Of a DNA stretch of 64,000 bases, positions 53,930 to 61,878 are shown piece by piece. The stretch is from Flavobacterium glycines. GTDB lineage: Bacteria; Bacteroidota; Bacteroidia; Flavobacteriales; Flavobacteriaceae. The notes beneath the pieces were generated by a model, which saw only the letters and a list, made by a program, of their open reading frames with translations, made no database searches and had not been told where the DNA came from. A program made the translations under genes and the position numbers. Numbering within the stretch: position 1 is the stretch's first letter; each line of letters opens with the position of its first letter. Location: contig NZ_FNEO01000006.1 of NCBI RefSeq assembly GCF_900100165.1, positions 119,045-183,044 on the forward strand, given 5' to 3'.

Positions 53930-54142
53930 AAGATATAAATTTTTTAAAAAATAACATGAATTTAAATTATTAATGTTTTTTTTAGTTGTTTTTTTTGCGT
54001 TTTGTGTTTTAGGTTAATTAAATGTTAAATATTAACTTTTGGATTAGTGAAAAAGGCTGTAATAATGTAAGGGGAATTTTGAAGTTTGATTAAGTGTGTT
54101 TTTTGAATGGAAAATATATTCATCAGATTTCGTAGTAATAAA

Positions 54143-54186
54143 AAAAATCATCTGATATCTATAAAATGATATCAGATGATTTTTTA
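54143..54186 (-). terminator. Terminator of the RLP-kinase-racemase-transporter operon
   Basis: AAATCATCTGATATC-tataaaat-GATATCAGATGATTT, a perfect 15-bp stem with A- and T-runs, 22 bp after the transporter stop. Confidence 0.85.
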
Positions 54187-54207
54187 TACGGTAGATATGA
54201 AAATTTC

Positions 54208-55500
54208 TTAAGTGTTACATAAACTAGCTTCTGTTTTTTCTTCTTCAATCTCTGCTTTTTTTCTCCAATAATTGGCTAACAAAGAACCCGAAACATTCAT
54301 CCACGGGCTAAATACCGCTGAAGCTAAACCAACTGTAGCCAGTTTTCCCATAGCACCGGCTAATCCTGATGCCATTCCTCCGTTTTGTAGACCTACTTCA
54401 AAGGCGATGGTACGGCTGCTGTTTTTGTCCAAACCACAAATACGGCTTAGATAATATCCAAAGAAATAACCTGCTCCATTGTGAAGAATAGCTACTAAGA
54501 AAAGTAAAAATCCTATTTGCAATAAATTATCCCTTCCGGCTGCGGTGGTCACTAAGGTGAAATAAATGATACCAAACATAGAAAAATAAGGCATGATACT
54601 GTCTATTTTCGGATAGGCTTTGTAAGCCAAATGATAGCCTTTTCCAACTAAAAATGCACCGGCTATAAAAGCACTAATTTCGATTATGTGGGCAATTGTA
54701 CTATCCGCTTCGTAGTTGAAAGAATTATTAAAAAAGAACAATACTGCTAGCCAAATTGCTGAGATTATAGTTGAAATATCAATTCTTTTTCGGGCTGTTG
54801 AACCGTAATTTTTAAGAATATCATGAATCATAGCGGCCGCTAATGGAACCAAAACTATTTTGATAATCTCCATCATCATGTTGAAAAATTGAACTTCAAC
54901 CATGGTTCCGGCAAATATTTTCATTAAAAAAGGAGTCATAACCGGAGCAGCTAAGGTAGAAATGGCGGTCACCGTAACTGATAAAACCAGGTTTCCTTTG
55001 GCAATATAGGTCATCACATTCGAAGCTAAACCACTGCTGCAAGAACCAATGAGAATAATCCCTGCGGCAATTTCGGGTTCGAAATGAAATGTTTTTGCCA
55101 AAATAAAACCAGTAATAGGCATAATGGTAAAATGTCCCAATAGGCCAATGATAACTCCTCTTCCTGATTTGCGAATTCCCGTAAAATCTTCAATACTCAT
55201 TTGGGTTCCCATTCCGAACATTACCAATTGAATGATAATTAAAATGAGCCATTTGTTGCGTAAATCTATCGATCCAATGTGTAAAAAGGTTTGAGGGTAA
55301 ATTAAACCTGCGCATACGGCAGTGATAATCCAAAAGGTATATTGGTAACCACTTAAAAGTTTGCTGTGACCAATACCAACAGCCATGCTCGAAAAAGCAG
55401 CAATTAAACTCATTTTCCAAACAGGGTCAATTTCTAAAAACCAGCCAATAGCTGCAACGATAAATAAAACAGGGCTAGCCCAAAGAAAAAATTTACGCAT
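54208..55500 (-). CDS. BASS-family (bile acid:sodium symporter-like) transporter
   Basis: 430 residues with about ten to twelve membrane helices (for example WLILIIIQLVMFGMGTQMSIEDF, GLLGHFTIMPITGFILAK, AGIILIGSCSSGLASNVMTYIAKGNLVLSVTVTAIST, IAFEVGLQNGGMASGLAG). The LIGSCSSGLASNV and EVGLQNGGMA segments correspond to the crossover, Na+-binding region of the fold. Four-gene operon position suggests it carries the acid-sugar or keto-acid substrate handled by the upstream enzymes, probably with sodium. Specificity unknown. Confidence 0.88.
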   Translation of the reverse strand: MRKFFLWASPVLFIVAAIGWFLEIDPVWKMSLIAAFSSMAVGIGHSKLLSGYQYTFWIITAVCAGLIYPQTFLHIGSIDLRNKWLILIIIQLVMFGMGTQMSIEDFTGIRKSGRGVIIGLLGHFTIMPITGFILAKTFHFEPEIAAGIILIGSCSSGLASNVMTYIAKGNLVLSVTVTAISTLAAPVMTPFLMKIFAGTMVEVQFFNMMMEIIKIVLVPLAAAMIHDILKNYGSTARKRIDISTIISAIWLAVLFFFNNSFNYEADSTIAHIIEISAFIAGAFLVGKGYHLAYKAYPKIDSIMPYFSMFGIIYFTLVTTAAGRDNLLQIGFLLFLVAILHNGAGYFFGYYLSRICGLDKNSSRTIAFEVGLQNGGMASGLAGAMGKLATVGLASAVFSPWMNVSGSLLANYWRKKAEIEEEKTEASLCNT

Positions 55501-55510
55501 AGGAGATTTA

Positions 55511-56173
55511 TTAAAAGTAAATTTCGGCTAATTTTTTCATCGCAATTGCAGGGCTGGCAAGAATAGGAACTATTTTTTCGGCATCAGTCAAACCGTCAAC
55601 AACACGAGCCATTGAAGCCTGTGCCAAAACGATAACACCTACTTCCTGCATTAATTCTTTCAGGGCTTTAGCTACCATTTCGTCATGTTTGGCAGCATCT
55701 CCACTCATAAGAGCTTCAAAAGCGCCTTCGCATAATTTAGAAACAATAGTTACATTTTTTCCTGCTGCTAATGCTCTTCTTCGTACCAAATCACTCGTTG
55801 GTTCAAGGGTAGTCGGCAAAGTGGCAATTACACCAATTTTTTCACTTATTTGTACGGCTTCATCAGCCATCGCTTGGTCCACTCTAATTACTGGAACGCT
55901 GGATAAAGTTGCTGCAGTTTCTATAGCTACGCCAATAGAAGAGCAGGTTACCAAAATTACATCGGCACCGGCTTCTTCGGCTGCTTTCACGTGGTTTACC
56001 ACTCTTGCAGCCGTATTAGGCATTAATTTTCCTTTTTTAATAACATCTTTAATCAAACTATCATCTACAATGTTAAAAGTTTCTACTCCATTTAGATATT
56101 CAGAAGTTAATTGTTGGAATAGAGGTACTAATGTAGCTGAGGTGTGGACGAATCCTAATGTTTTTGCTGTCAT
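55511..56173 (-). CDS. Asp/Glu/hydantoin racemase superfamily protein with one conserved catalytic Cys
   Basis: 220 residues. LGFVHTSATLVPLFQQL begins the first half-domain, and the first catalytic Cys is in VILVTCSSIGVAIETAA near residue 78. In the second half the expected Cys position reads VIVLAQASMARV, without a cysteine, so a classical two-base racemase mechanism is unlikely. Single-Cys members include decarboxylases and isomerases. It lies 45 bp after the kinase and 10 bp before the transporter, so it should act in the same acid-sugar pathway. Reaction not known. Confidence 0.85.
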   Translation of the reverse strand: MTAKTLGFVHTSATLVPLFQQLTSEYLNGVETFNIVDDSLIKDVIKKGKLMPNTAARVVNHVKAAEEAGADVILVTCSSIGVAIETAATLSSVPVIRVDQAMADEAVQISEKIGVIATLPTTLEPTSDLVRRRALAAGKNVTIVSKLCEGAFEALMSGDAAKHDEMVAKALKELMQEVGVIVLAQASMARVVDGLTDAEKIVPILASPAIAMKKLAEIYF

Positions 56174-56218
56174 GTGTTAATTTGTTGTTTTTTTACAGTG
56201 TATAGCTGTTATTACTTT

Positions 56219-57607
56219 TTATATTAATTTTTCTCCTTTTAATACTTTTATAAAATAATCCGGAGTGCCTACCTGACCTCCTTTGAAATTTAATTCCAGT
56301 CCGTTTACCAATTCGTCTTCCGAAATGGCTTTGCAAAGCGGTGCCCCGGGGGCTAGTGGTGCCAACATTTCTAAGGCAAAAATTCCTAATTCGGATGCGG
56401 CATAACTCGAAGTGTCACCACCGGCAAATAGTATTCGTTGCACTTTTGTTGATTTTAGTACGTCTTTTATAATCTGTCCTAAAACACGGCCGTAAATTTT
56501 ACTGCTTTGTTTTTGAATTTCTTTATGGTTAAGACCGCTGTGTTTTAAATAATCTTCAGTTTCAGCAATTCTTTTGTCATTTGTTCCTATACTGGTATGC
56601 AAAACGGTATTTTCTCCCTCTTTAATATTGCCAATGATTTCTCTGGCAACATTGGCAATACTTTGTTCCTGATGATCGTGATGCATGACTTTGCTTTCTA
56701 AAGCGATGCCTTTAAAACCATTTTCCAACGCATATTCTATTTGGTTAGCGGTCACTGGCGAACAGCTTCCCGAGATAACCAATAGCGGAGCGGCTTCGCC
56801 CGGAGGTTCAAATTCGAATTTACTATTGATTGTGTTTTTTTCTTTCCAGGCCAATCCTAATGCCATTTCGATACCCGAAGAACCTACCGTAAAAAGTGTT
56901 TTTTCTTTTCCTTTTTGCTGAAAAACGGCTCCAATGGTTTTTAAATGATCCTTATTTATTCCGTCAAAAAACAGAATTTCTTTCTTTTTTTTAGTTTGAA
57001 TTTCATCCAAAACAGCTTCACTACCAGCTTCAATTGTGGTAATATTGATTAAATCAATTGATTTTGAAGTTTGTTGTGCCAAATGCAATCTCAAGTCGGC
57101 TTCATGGGCAGGAGTAACAGGATGTTTGCTCATTGAAGGATGGCGGTCAATGCGATGGATTTCACCATTTCCGATGGTTCCCATTCGGGCAAATAAATTT
57201 CCAAAAGCGCAATAACGTCCCAAGTGTGGCGCAGCAGGGGAGACGAAGGTGGTTTTTTGATTAAAAACTTCGCTGCCTATTTCGATGGCTTTACCAATGT
57301 TGCCCACATGTAGCGCCGAATCAAAAGTAGAGCAAACCTTGTAATGCACCTGTTCCGGGTTAAAATCTCTTAAGGTTTCAAAAGCAGGATACAATTCGCC
57401 TTCCATTTCTATCGGTGACATCGAACGGCTTTTTCCGGCCAAACCAATAGCCTGTACGCCGGGAAAAAGCGCTAAGTCTTTATGAAGTGGAGACCGGAGA
57501 AATAGAACGGTTTTAATACCGGCTAAGGTCAGGAATTCCAAAGCATCCGTGGAGCCTGTGAAATCATCACCGTAATAGGCTAATAATATTTCGTGTTCTC
57601 GTTTCAT
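56219..57607 (-). CDS. DUF1537 four-carbon acid-sugar kinase family protein (OiaK/OtnK/DtnK type)
   Basis: 462 residues. LAYYGDDFTGSTDALEFLTLAG at the start is the signature substrate-binding segment, HYKVCSTFDSALHVGNIGKAIE follows, and the C-terminal nucleotide-binding half has VISGSCSPVTANQIE and RILFAGGDTSSYAASELGI. Members phosphorylate D-threonate, L-threonate, erythronate, 3-oxo-tetronate or 3-oxo-isoapionate. Its ATG overlaps the stop of the RuBisCO-like gene by 1 bp (TAATG). That pairing favours an OiaK-type role. Threonate pathways normally bring a dehydrogenase and PdxA2 or an aldolase, absent here. Confidence 0.9.
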   Translation of the reverse strand: MKREHEILLAYYGDDFTGSTDALEFLTLAGIKTVLFLRSPLHKDLALFPGVQAIGLAGKSRSMSPIEMEGELYPAFETLRDFNPEQVHYKVCSTFDSALHVGNIGKAIEIGSEVFNQKTTFVSPAAPHLGRYCAFGNLFARMGTIGNGEIHRIDRHPSMSKHPVTPAHEADLRLHLAQQTSKSIDLINITTIEAGSEAVLDEIQTKKKKEILFFDGINKDHLKTIGAVFQQKGKEKTLFTVGSSGIEMALGLAWKEKNTINSKFEFEPPGEAAPLLVISGSCSPVTANQIEYALENGFKGIALESKVMHHDHQEQSIANVAREIIGNIKEGENTVLHTSIGTNDKRIAETEDYLKHSGLNHKEIQKQSSKIYGRVLGQIIKDVLKSTKVQRILFAGGDTSSYAASELGIFALEMLAPLAPGAPLCKAISEDELVNGLELNFKGGQVGTPDYFIKVLKGEKLI

Positions 57608-58848
57608 TATTTTGAAAATTTCTTAACTGATGCTGCAAATTCAGGATATTCTAATGCTGCTTCTTCTACTGATAATCCGTCAACTGCCGCTTTCCATGCT
57701 TGTTGCAGTGCGTTTACGCCTGCTGTTGCTCCCATTGGGTGTGCCAGGATTCCGCCACCGGCCATGTATAATAAATCGGTGGTTTGGGTTCTTCTGTAGG
57801 TTTCAGGTGCTTGTCCTCCCCATTGTCCTGAAGAAACTACCGGTAAAGGATTGTTTCCGCATACAAATGGTTTTAAACAGGATTGAATCGATTTTACAAC
57901 CGAATCGTCCGATTCCCAAAACTTATTCTGGATTCCGTTAACGTGCATTTGGTCAACACCTGCCAAACGCCAAATTTTTTGATAAGCCGGAAATTCAATT
58001 CCCAACAGCGGATGACGGTTCAACATTCCCCAGCCATTTCTATGACCGTGAATAACCAAATCACCCTGATCACATATTTTTTTCGTAGCGCTCAATCCCA
58101 CGCTGTTGATACTAATCATGGCACAAGTTCCTTCGTGTTTTTTTATTAGATCGTATTTTCTTTGCATTTCATCAATTTCGTCACTGATGTTAAAAGCATA
58201 CATTACTTTCTTCCCGGTTTTTTGAGCATGCTCATTAATTACTTTCATGATAACGTTTACACGGTCGTCAAAAAGAGAGTTGGCGGTGGATCCCATCAAT
58301 TCATCATCCTTGATAAAATCGATACCTGCGTCGATTAATGTTTTTACTAGGGCAGCTGTTTCGTCAACGCCCATACCCACACTTGGTTTGATAATGGTTC
58401 CAATCATCGGTCTGTCAGTAACTCCGCAAGATGCTTTAGAACCTTTGATTCCAAATTGAGGTCCTCTGTAATGATTTTTGAAAGAATCCGGAACGTCAAA
58501 ATCCATTAGTTTTAAACCTGTAAACTGACTGATTTCGTATAGATTTCCTTGTAAAGTACTGATTAGAACCGGTAAATTATAACCAAAATTTTCAATAGAC
58601 CAGCTTACCTGTACTTTGGCTCTTTGGTATTTTTTGCCTGGAATGCTGTTTCCCGGAATCGAAGGTTCGTCAACAATATCCAGCTTTTCAATGTTTTCTA
58701 CGCGGGCAGCAAAACGTTGTTTTAGTTCGGCAGTTTCTCCCGGAACCGAAACAAACGTTCCTGATGATTGTTCCCCTGCTAATACGGCCGCAGCCTGTTC
58801 TACTTCATAAGGGGTTTCAATGTAATATTCTGCAAAAATTCTTTCCAT
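57607..58848 (-). CDS. RuBisCO-like protein (type IV / OiaX-OiaT-like acid-sugar phosphate decarboxylase or transcarboxylase)
   Basis: 413 residues, RuBisCO large-chain fold. Active-site equivalents are present: Lys175 in GTIIKPSVGMG, carbamylated Lys201 with acidic metal ligands in GIDFIKDDELMGS, His294 in IHGHRNGWG, His327 and Lys334 in MHVNGIQNKFWES, Ser379 in VSSGQWGGQAP, and the phosphate loop MAGGGILAHPMG. Such preservation suggests an enolate-forming enzyme rather than a regulator. With a DUF1537 kinase it fits 3-oxo-isoapionate-4-phosphate decarboxylase (OiaX) or transcarboxylase (OiaT). It is first gene of the operon. Confidence 0.88.
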   Translation of the reverse strand: MERIFAEYYIETPYEVEQAAAVLAGEQSSGTFVSVPGETAELKQRFAARVENIEKLDIVDEPSIPGNSIPGKKYQRAKVQVSWSIENFGYNLPVLISTLQGNLYEISQFTGLKLMDFDVPDSFKNHYRGPQFGIKGSKASCGVTDRPMIGTIIKPSVGMGVDETAALVKTLIDAGIDFIKDDELMGSTANSLFDDRVNVIMKVINEHAQKTGKKVMYAFNISDEIDEMQRKYDLIKKHEGTCAMISINSVGLSATKKICDQGDLVIHGHRNGWGMLNRHPLLGIEFPAYQKIWRLAGVDQMHVNGIQNKFWESDDSVVKSIQSCLKPFVCGNNPLPVVSSGQWGGQAPETYRRTQTTDLLYMAGGGILAHPMGATAGVNALQQAWKAAVDGLSVEEAALEYPEFAASVKKFSK

Positions 58849-58891
58849 TTTTTTTATTGAGCTACTTTGTGTTATCGTTTTAGTATTCTTG

Positions 58892-58964
58892 TAAAATTAA
58901 GACTTAAAATTACAATTACAAATGAATTAGTTGTTTTTCGAAAAAAATAAATAATTTTCGAAAA
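58892..58964 (-). promoter_or_regulatory. Promoter and paired TTTTCGAAAA operators of the RuBisCO-like operon
   Basis: On the minus strand TTTG (58919-58922) - 19 bp - TAATTTTA (58892-58899) matches the Bacteroidota promoter spacing. Upstream are two identical palindromes TTTTCGAAAA (58935-58944 and 58955-58964) exactly 20 bp apart, two helical turns, suited to a dimer pair of an activator or repressor. No regulator gene is adjacent. Confidence 0.6.
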
Positions 58965-58989
58965 TAATAGAAAATAATGGAAATAAAAA

Positions 58990-59012
58990 AACAACCCGGC
59001 AGGAGTTGTTTA
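58990..59012 (-). terminator. Terminator after the HTH gene
   Basis: Minus strand AACAAC-TCCTGCCGG-GTTGTT followed by T6, 46 bp past the HTH stop. Confidence 0.65.
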
Positions 59013-59057
59013 CTTATTGTGTTGTTTTAAAAAAAGATTGAATTTAATAAGCGACTT

Positions 59058-59273
59058 TTAAGTTTCATCATCATTTGCATATTCCAAAATATCGCCGGGT
59101 TGGCAGTCTAATGCTTTGCAAATGGCTTCTAAGGTACTAAAACGGATTGCTTTTGCTTTTCCTGTTTTTAAAATAGAAAGGTTGGATAATGTCAAATCGA
59201 CTTTTTCTGAAAGTTCATTCAGGGAAATTTTTCGCTTGGCCATCATCACGTCTAAGTTTATAATAATAGGCAT
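59058..59273 (-). CDS. Small XRE/Cro-family helix-turn-helix protein (YozG-like)
   Basis: 71 residues, one HTH: MMAKRKISLNELSEKVDLTLSNLSILKTGKAKAIRF, ending LEAICKALDCQPGDILEY. This short 'LSEKV...LSILKTGKAKAIRFSTLE' class is almost always paired with a DUF2975 membrane protein, as here (3-bp gap). Probably an autoregulator of the pair. Confidence 0.92.
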   Translation of the reverse strand: MPIIINLDVMMAKRKISLNELSEKVDLTLSNLSILKTGKAKAIRFSTLEAICKALDCQPGDILEYANDDET

Positions 59274-59276
59274 AGC

Positions 59277-59756
59277 TTAAATAGTTAGGTCATTTTCATT
59301 TTTCATGTCGATGGCATTTTGCAGAATTTTTTCAAGTACCGCCAAAGCAGTTGCAATAGCAATACCAATAAAAATAAGAATCATACTCATTGCTATAAAA
59401 CCGGCAGGATCGTCGTCTTTATGATGAAATATATTGATGTAGACTCCTGCTGCTGCAATCAAAATACATAACAGGATTGCGCAAAATTTGATACTTTTTA
59501 AAGCTTTTACCGAGGTTGGCGTAAACAATTTGTTTTGTCCGATATAACCCAATAATCGAAATGCCTTATACAAAGCGACAAAAAAAGCAATTGAAGAAGC
59601 ATAGCTATAGAGTATCAATGGGTCGGCGTAAATGCTGAATAAATCTAAGTTTTGGGCTCTTCCTTCGGTCAACGGAAACCGAATAAGGATGATTAGAGCA
59701 ACAATGCCAATAAGTACAATAACTGCTTGAAGAAATAGGATGGATATGCGTTTCAT
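59277..59756 (-). CDS. DUF2975 membrane protein
   Basis: 159 residues from MKRISILFLQAVIVLIG. A start at 59780 is possible but adds non-typical residues. Four predicted helices: about 5-27, 48-68 (YSYASSIAFFVALYKAF), 87-108 (KFCAILLCILIAAAGVYINIF) and 118-142 (FIAMSMILIFIGIAIATALAVL), with an acidic C-terminal tail. DUF2975 proteins are uncharacterised. The upstream position to an HTH protein suggests a membrane sensor/regulator pair. Confidence 0.9.
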   Translation of the reverse strand: MKRISILFLQAVIVLIGIVALIILIRFPLTEGRAQNLDLFSIYADPLILYSYASSIAFFVALYKAFRLLGYIGQNKLFTPTSVKALKSIKFCAILLCILIAAAGVYINIFHHKDDDPAGFIAMSMILIFIGIAIATALAVLEKILQNAIDMKNENDLTI

Positions 59757-59949
59757 AAGGGTCGAATAAAAGTGAAACAATGTATCAAATGTAATAAGTA
59801 TTTATTGATATTCGATAAATATTTGTTGTTTTTTGAGGTTGGTTTGTTGCTTCTTTAATTTTCTTACCTGTTTTTGTTGCCTGAGTTAAATTGTAAAAAT
59901 AAAAGTAGCGTTTGCAAGGTGGCTAGTTAGTGATGGAACTATTTTTAAC

Positions 59950-60014
59950 CTCAAACGCTACGATTTATCTATTGATGTAAGTGGGCTCTCGTTGCAAACG
60001 AGAGCCAGTGGGAT
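59950..60014. repeat. REP-like hairpin element, copy 6 (variant stem)
   Basis: TCAAACGCTACGATTTATC..., then GTGGGCTCTCGTT-gc-AAACGAGAGCCAG. The stem (GGCTCTCGTT/AACGAGAGCC) is perfect and differs from the other copies by paired changes. An inverted GTAGCGTTTGC lies at 59903-59913. It joins a half attC-like palindrome directly at 60014. The gap 59781-60081 holds only these repeats. Confidence 0.65.
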
Positions 60015-60075
60015 ACAAAACCATCTTTCCATTAAGCCCAATGCCCAAATCCGTTGTAGTGGCTGTTGTGTGCTG
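60014..60075 (-). repeat. Half attC-like palindrome C' (R'' side only)
   Basis: ACAAAACCATCTTTCCATTAAGCCC...AAATCCGTTGTAGTGGCTGTTG is nearly identical to the right half of palindrome C (about 60957-61013), but the left half is missing and replaced by REP-like copy 6. It ends 6 bp before the stop of the SMI1-like gene. Confidence 0.65.
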
Positions 60076-60081
60076 TTTTTT

Positions 60082-60843
60082 TTAACCAAATAATTTATCT
60101 AATAGAATTGTTAGAAAATCTCTTTTATCTTTTAATGAGTGCATTCTGATTCTTTCGTCTTTTTCTGCTTGTTTTTTTTCTTCGTCAATTCTATATTTTT
60201 CAATTTTCTCAAATTCCTGTTCTTTTTTGATTGTTCTTTCCACTTCAATGGACTGATGATAAATTTCAATACGTCTATCAATTCTTTTTAATAACCAATC
60301 ATTAAAGTTCAAGCGTTTTCTATTCGTTTTCAAGTCATATTCGGGATAAACTTCTTGATTTGAAGAATAATCATCTATCCATACATTTCCGAATTCTGCT
60401 CCATTAATTATTAAAAATGCAAATGTACCACAACCATAACTAGCAATAGTAATTTCACCATTTAGATATCCATTCATAAAAATTGTATCATCTTCATCAT
60501 ACATTATTTCATAGGGATATTTATCTTCAAATTCTGGTTTAGAAAATAGTACTTTTGTTGTTAATCTAAAAGGAACACTTGGATTAAATTCATCTTCTTC
60601 GTAAAAGAAATTTTGAAAATCTATTTTCTCAATAAAATCTAATTGATATTCGTCTTTACAAATTATTCCATTAGCAATATTTAACAAAAACCATCTATAA
60701 TCTTCAGGTAATCTAACATTAAATTTATTTTCAAATAACTCAATCTCTTTTTCGTTAGCGATTGGTGAAAAAATATATTCTTCTCCGTATATTTTTTTGA
60801 AAGTTTCAATCGAATCTAATATGTTTTGCTTTGGATTTGTCAT
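60082..60843 (-). CDS. SMI1/KNR4 (SUKH) family protein
   Basis: 253 residues. SUKH core motifs: ANEKEIELFENKFNVRLPEDYRWFLLNIANG (residues about 25-55), FGCG-like ASYGCGTFAFLIING and GNVWIDD near 150. The C-terminal 60 residues are a charged coiled coil (ERTIKKEQEFEKIEKYRIDEEKK). SUKH proteins commonly act as immunity proteins to polymorphic toxins. No toxin gene is adjacent here, so it may be an orphan immunity gene, typical cargo for gene cassettes. Confidence 0.82.
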   Translation of the reverse strand: MTNPKQNILDSIETFKKIYGEEYIFSPIANEKEIELFENKFNVRLPEDYRWFLLNIANGIICKDEYQLDFIEKIDFQNFFYEEDEFNPSVPFRLTTKVLFSKPEFEDKYPYEIMYDEDDTIFMNGYLNGEITIASYGCGTFAFLIINGAEFGNVWIDDYSSNQEVYPEYDLKTNRKRLNFNDWLLKRIDRRIEIYHQSIEVERTIKKEQEFEKIEKYRIDEEKKQAEKDERIRMHSLKDKRDFLTILLDKLFG

Positions 60844-60884
60844 ATGTAAAATTAGATATTGTTGTTAGCACTCAATAAAATAGC

Positions 60885-61017
60885 ACACAACGTTCTGGCA
60901 CTACAGCGGGTTTGGGACTAAATTAAGCCCATTCTTCGGATTTGCCAAATATTCCAAATACAAAACCATCTTTCCATTAAGCCCAATGCCCAAATCCGTT
61001 GTAGTGGCTGTTAGGTG
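60885..61017 (-). repeat. attC-like imperfect palindrome C
   Basis: Minus strand CACCTAACAGCCACTACAAC...CCGCTGTAGTGCCAGAACGTTGTG: outer box ACCTAAC fits RYYYAAC, inner arms ACTACAACGGATTTGGG / CCCAAACCCGCTGTAGT pair with a few mismatches, and the loop is about 70 bases. It begins 10 bp after the stop of the 61027 gene and lies 42 bp upstream of the SMI1-like start. Confidence 0.65.
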
Positions 61018-61026
61018 ATGTTTTTC

Positions 61027-61527
61027 TTAATCCCAAAATGTGAAATAGAGAATATAATTTGTTTCTTCACATTTTAATATTATGTACTCATAATCAATAC
61101 CAAGCTCTAAATGAACTTTTTCGTTTTCACTTTTCAAGTTCTCTATTTTTAAAATTTTATTGACCTTTAAGATGTCTTCTAACAGTTGAAAAAAATCATT
61201 TATTTGGTTTTCTTGCTTATCAGGGCTAATATTAAGATTTCTAAGTTCACCATTATTAAAAAACCAAACTTTCAAAATATCTAAAAAAGTCTCCTTTGAA
61301 ATATCGAGTAAATTTATTTGTTGGTTTTCAAAAATGTAAAATCTTTTTTTTAATGTTTCAGATATATTTTCAGATTTACCGAATTCAACAATTTCATATT
61401 CAAATACAAGATTAGAATTAGGTTCATTTAGTTCAGCGAAAGAATGCAGTATTCCTTGAATGTATTCAATACTTTTTATGGAATATTTATTTGTTTCGTA
61501 TTTTTCAATTCCAATTCTCAATTCCAT
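61027..61527 (-). CDS. Hypothetical cytosolic protein (cassette-like orphan)
   Basis: 166 residues with no signal peptide or membrane segment, rich in Glu, Ile, Asn and Lys. N-terminal beta/alpha region (MELRIGIEKYETNKYSIKS) and a C-terminal beta ladder ending YIILKCEETNYILYFTFWD. The general character resembles small immunity-type proteins, but no family is recognised. Bounded by attC-like palindromes C and E. Confidence 0.7.
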   Translation of the reverse strand: MELRIGIEKYETNKYSIKSIEYIQGILHSFAELNEPNSNLVFEYEIVEFGKSENISETLKKRFYIFENQQINLLDISKETFLDILKVWFFNNGELRNLNISPDKQENQINDFFQLLEDILKVNKILKIENLKSENEKVHLELGIDYEYIILKCEETNYILYFTFWD

Positions 61528-61575
61528 ATAGATTCAGTTTGAATTATGATTTTAATGTATTGTTGTTCAAAATAT

Positions 61576-61706
61576 CACCTAACGTCTTGCAGCTACAAGT
61601 AGTTGCGGGGTTATTAATTCTATTTTTTATTTACGGAAATTTAATTCCAATATTCTTTCTGCGTAACCTTATTCTAGCAATTACTTGTAACTGCTGTTGT
61701 AGGTAG
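61576..61706 (-). repeat. attC-like imperfect palindrome E
   Basis: The plus strand reads ACCTAACGTCTTGCAGCTACAAGTAGTTGCGGGGTTA ... TTGCAATTACTTGTAACTGCTG-type right arm. Outer CTAACG and inner arms are kept while the loop (AT-rich, 'ttatttacggaaattt') is unlike copies A, C and D. Confidence 0.5.
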
Positions 61707-61759
61707 TTGCTTTTTTTGAAATTGTGTGTTTGTTTTCTGTAAACTTTTTCGTCAAATTC

Positions 61760-61790
61760 TTGTAAGAATGGGTAGAATTTAGTAGGTTTG
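61760..61790 (+). promoter_or_regulatory. Promoter of a short transcript
   Basis: TTG (61760-61762) - 20 bp - TAGGTTTG (61783-61790) fits the Bacteroidota consensus. A hairpin GCCCA..CTTTCG/GGAAAGTGGGC (61814-61840) follows in the putative 5' leader. Confidence 0.6.
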
Positions 61791-61878
61791 CAAATTAAAA
61801 TAGAAAATGCCCAATTCTTTCGTCGGAAAGTGGGCTTAAAATGTAGTTCTTAAAAATATTGTTCAACTTAAATTTAAA

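Noticed and set aside
56219..57607. Calling the DUF1537 kinase a D-threonate kinase (DtnK)
   Set aside because: No dehydrogenase or PdxA2 neighbour that normally accompanies it; the RuBisCO-like partner favours another substrate, so only the family is stated.
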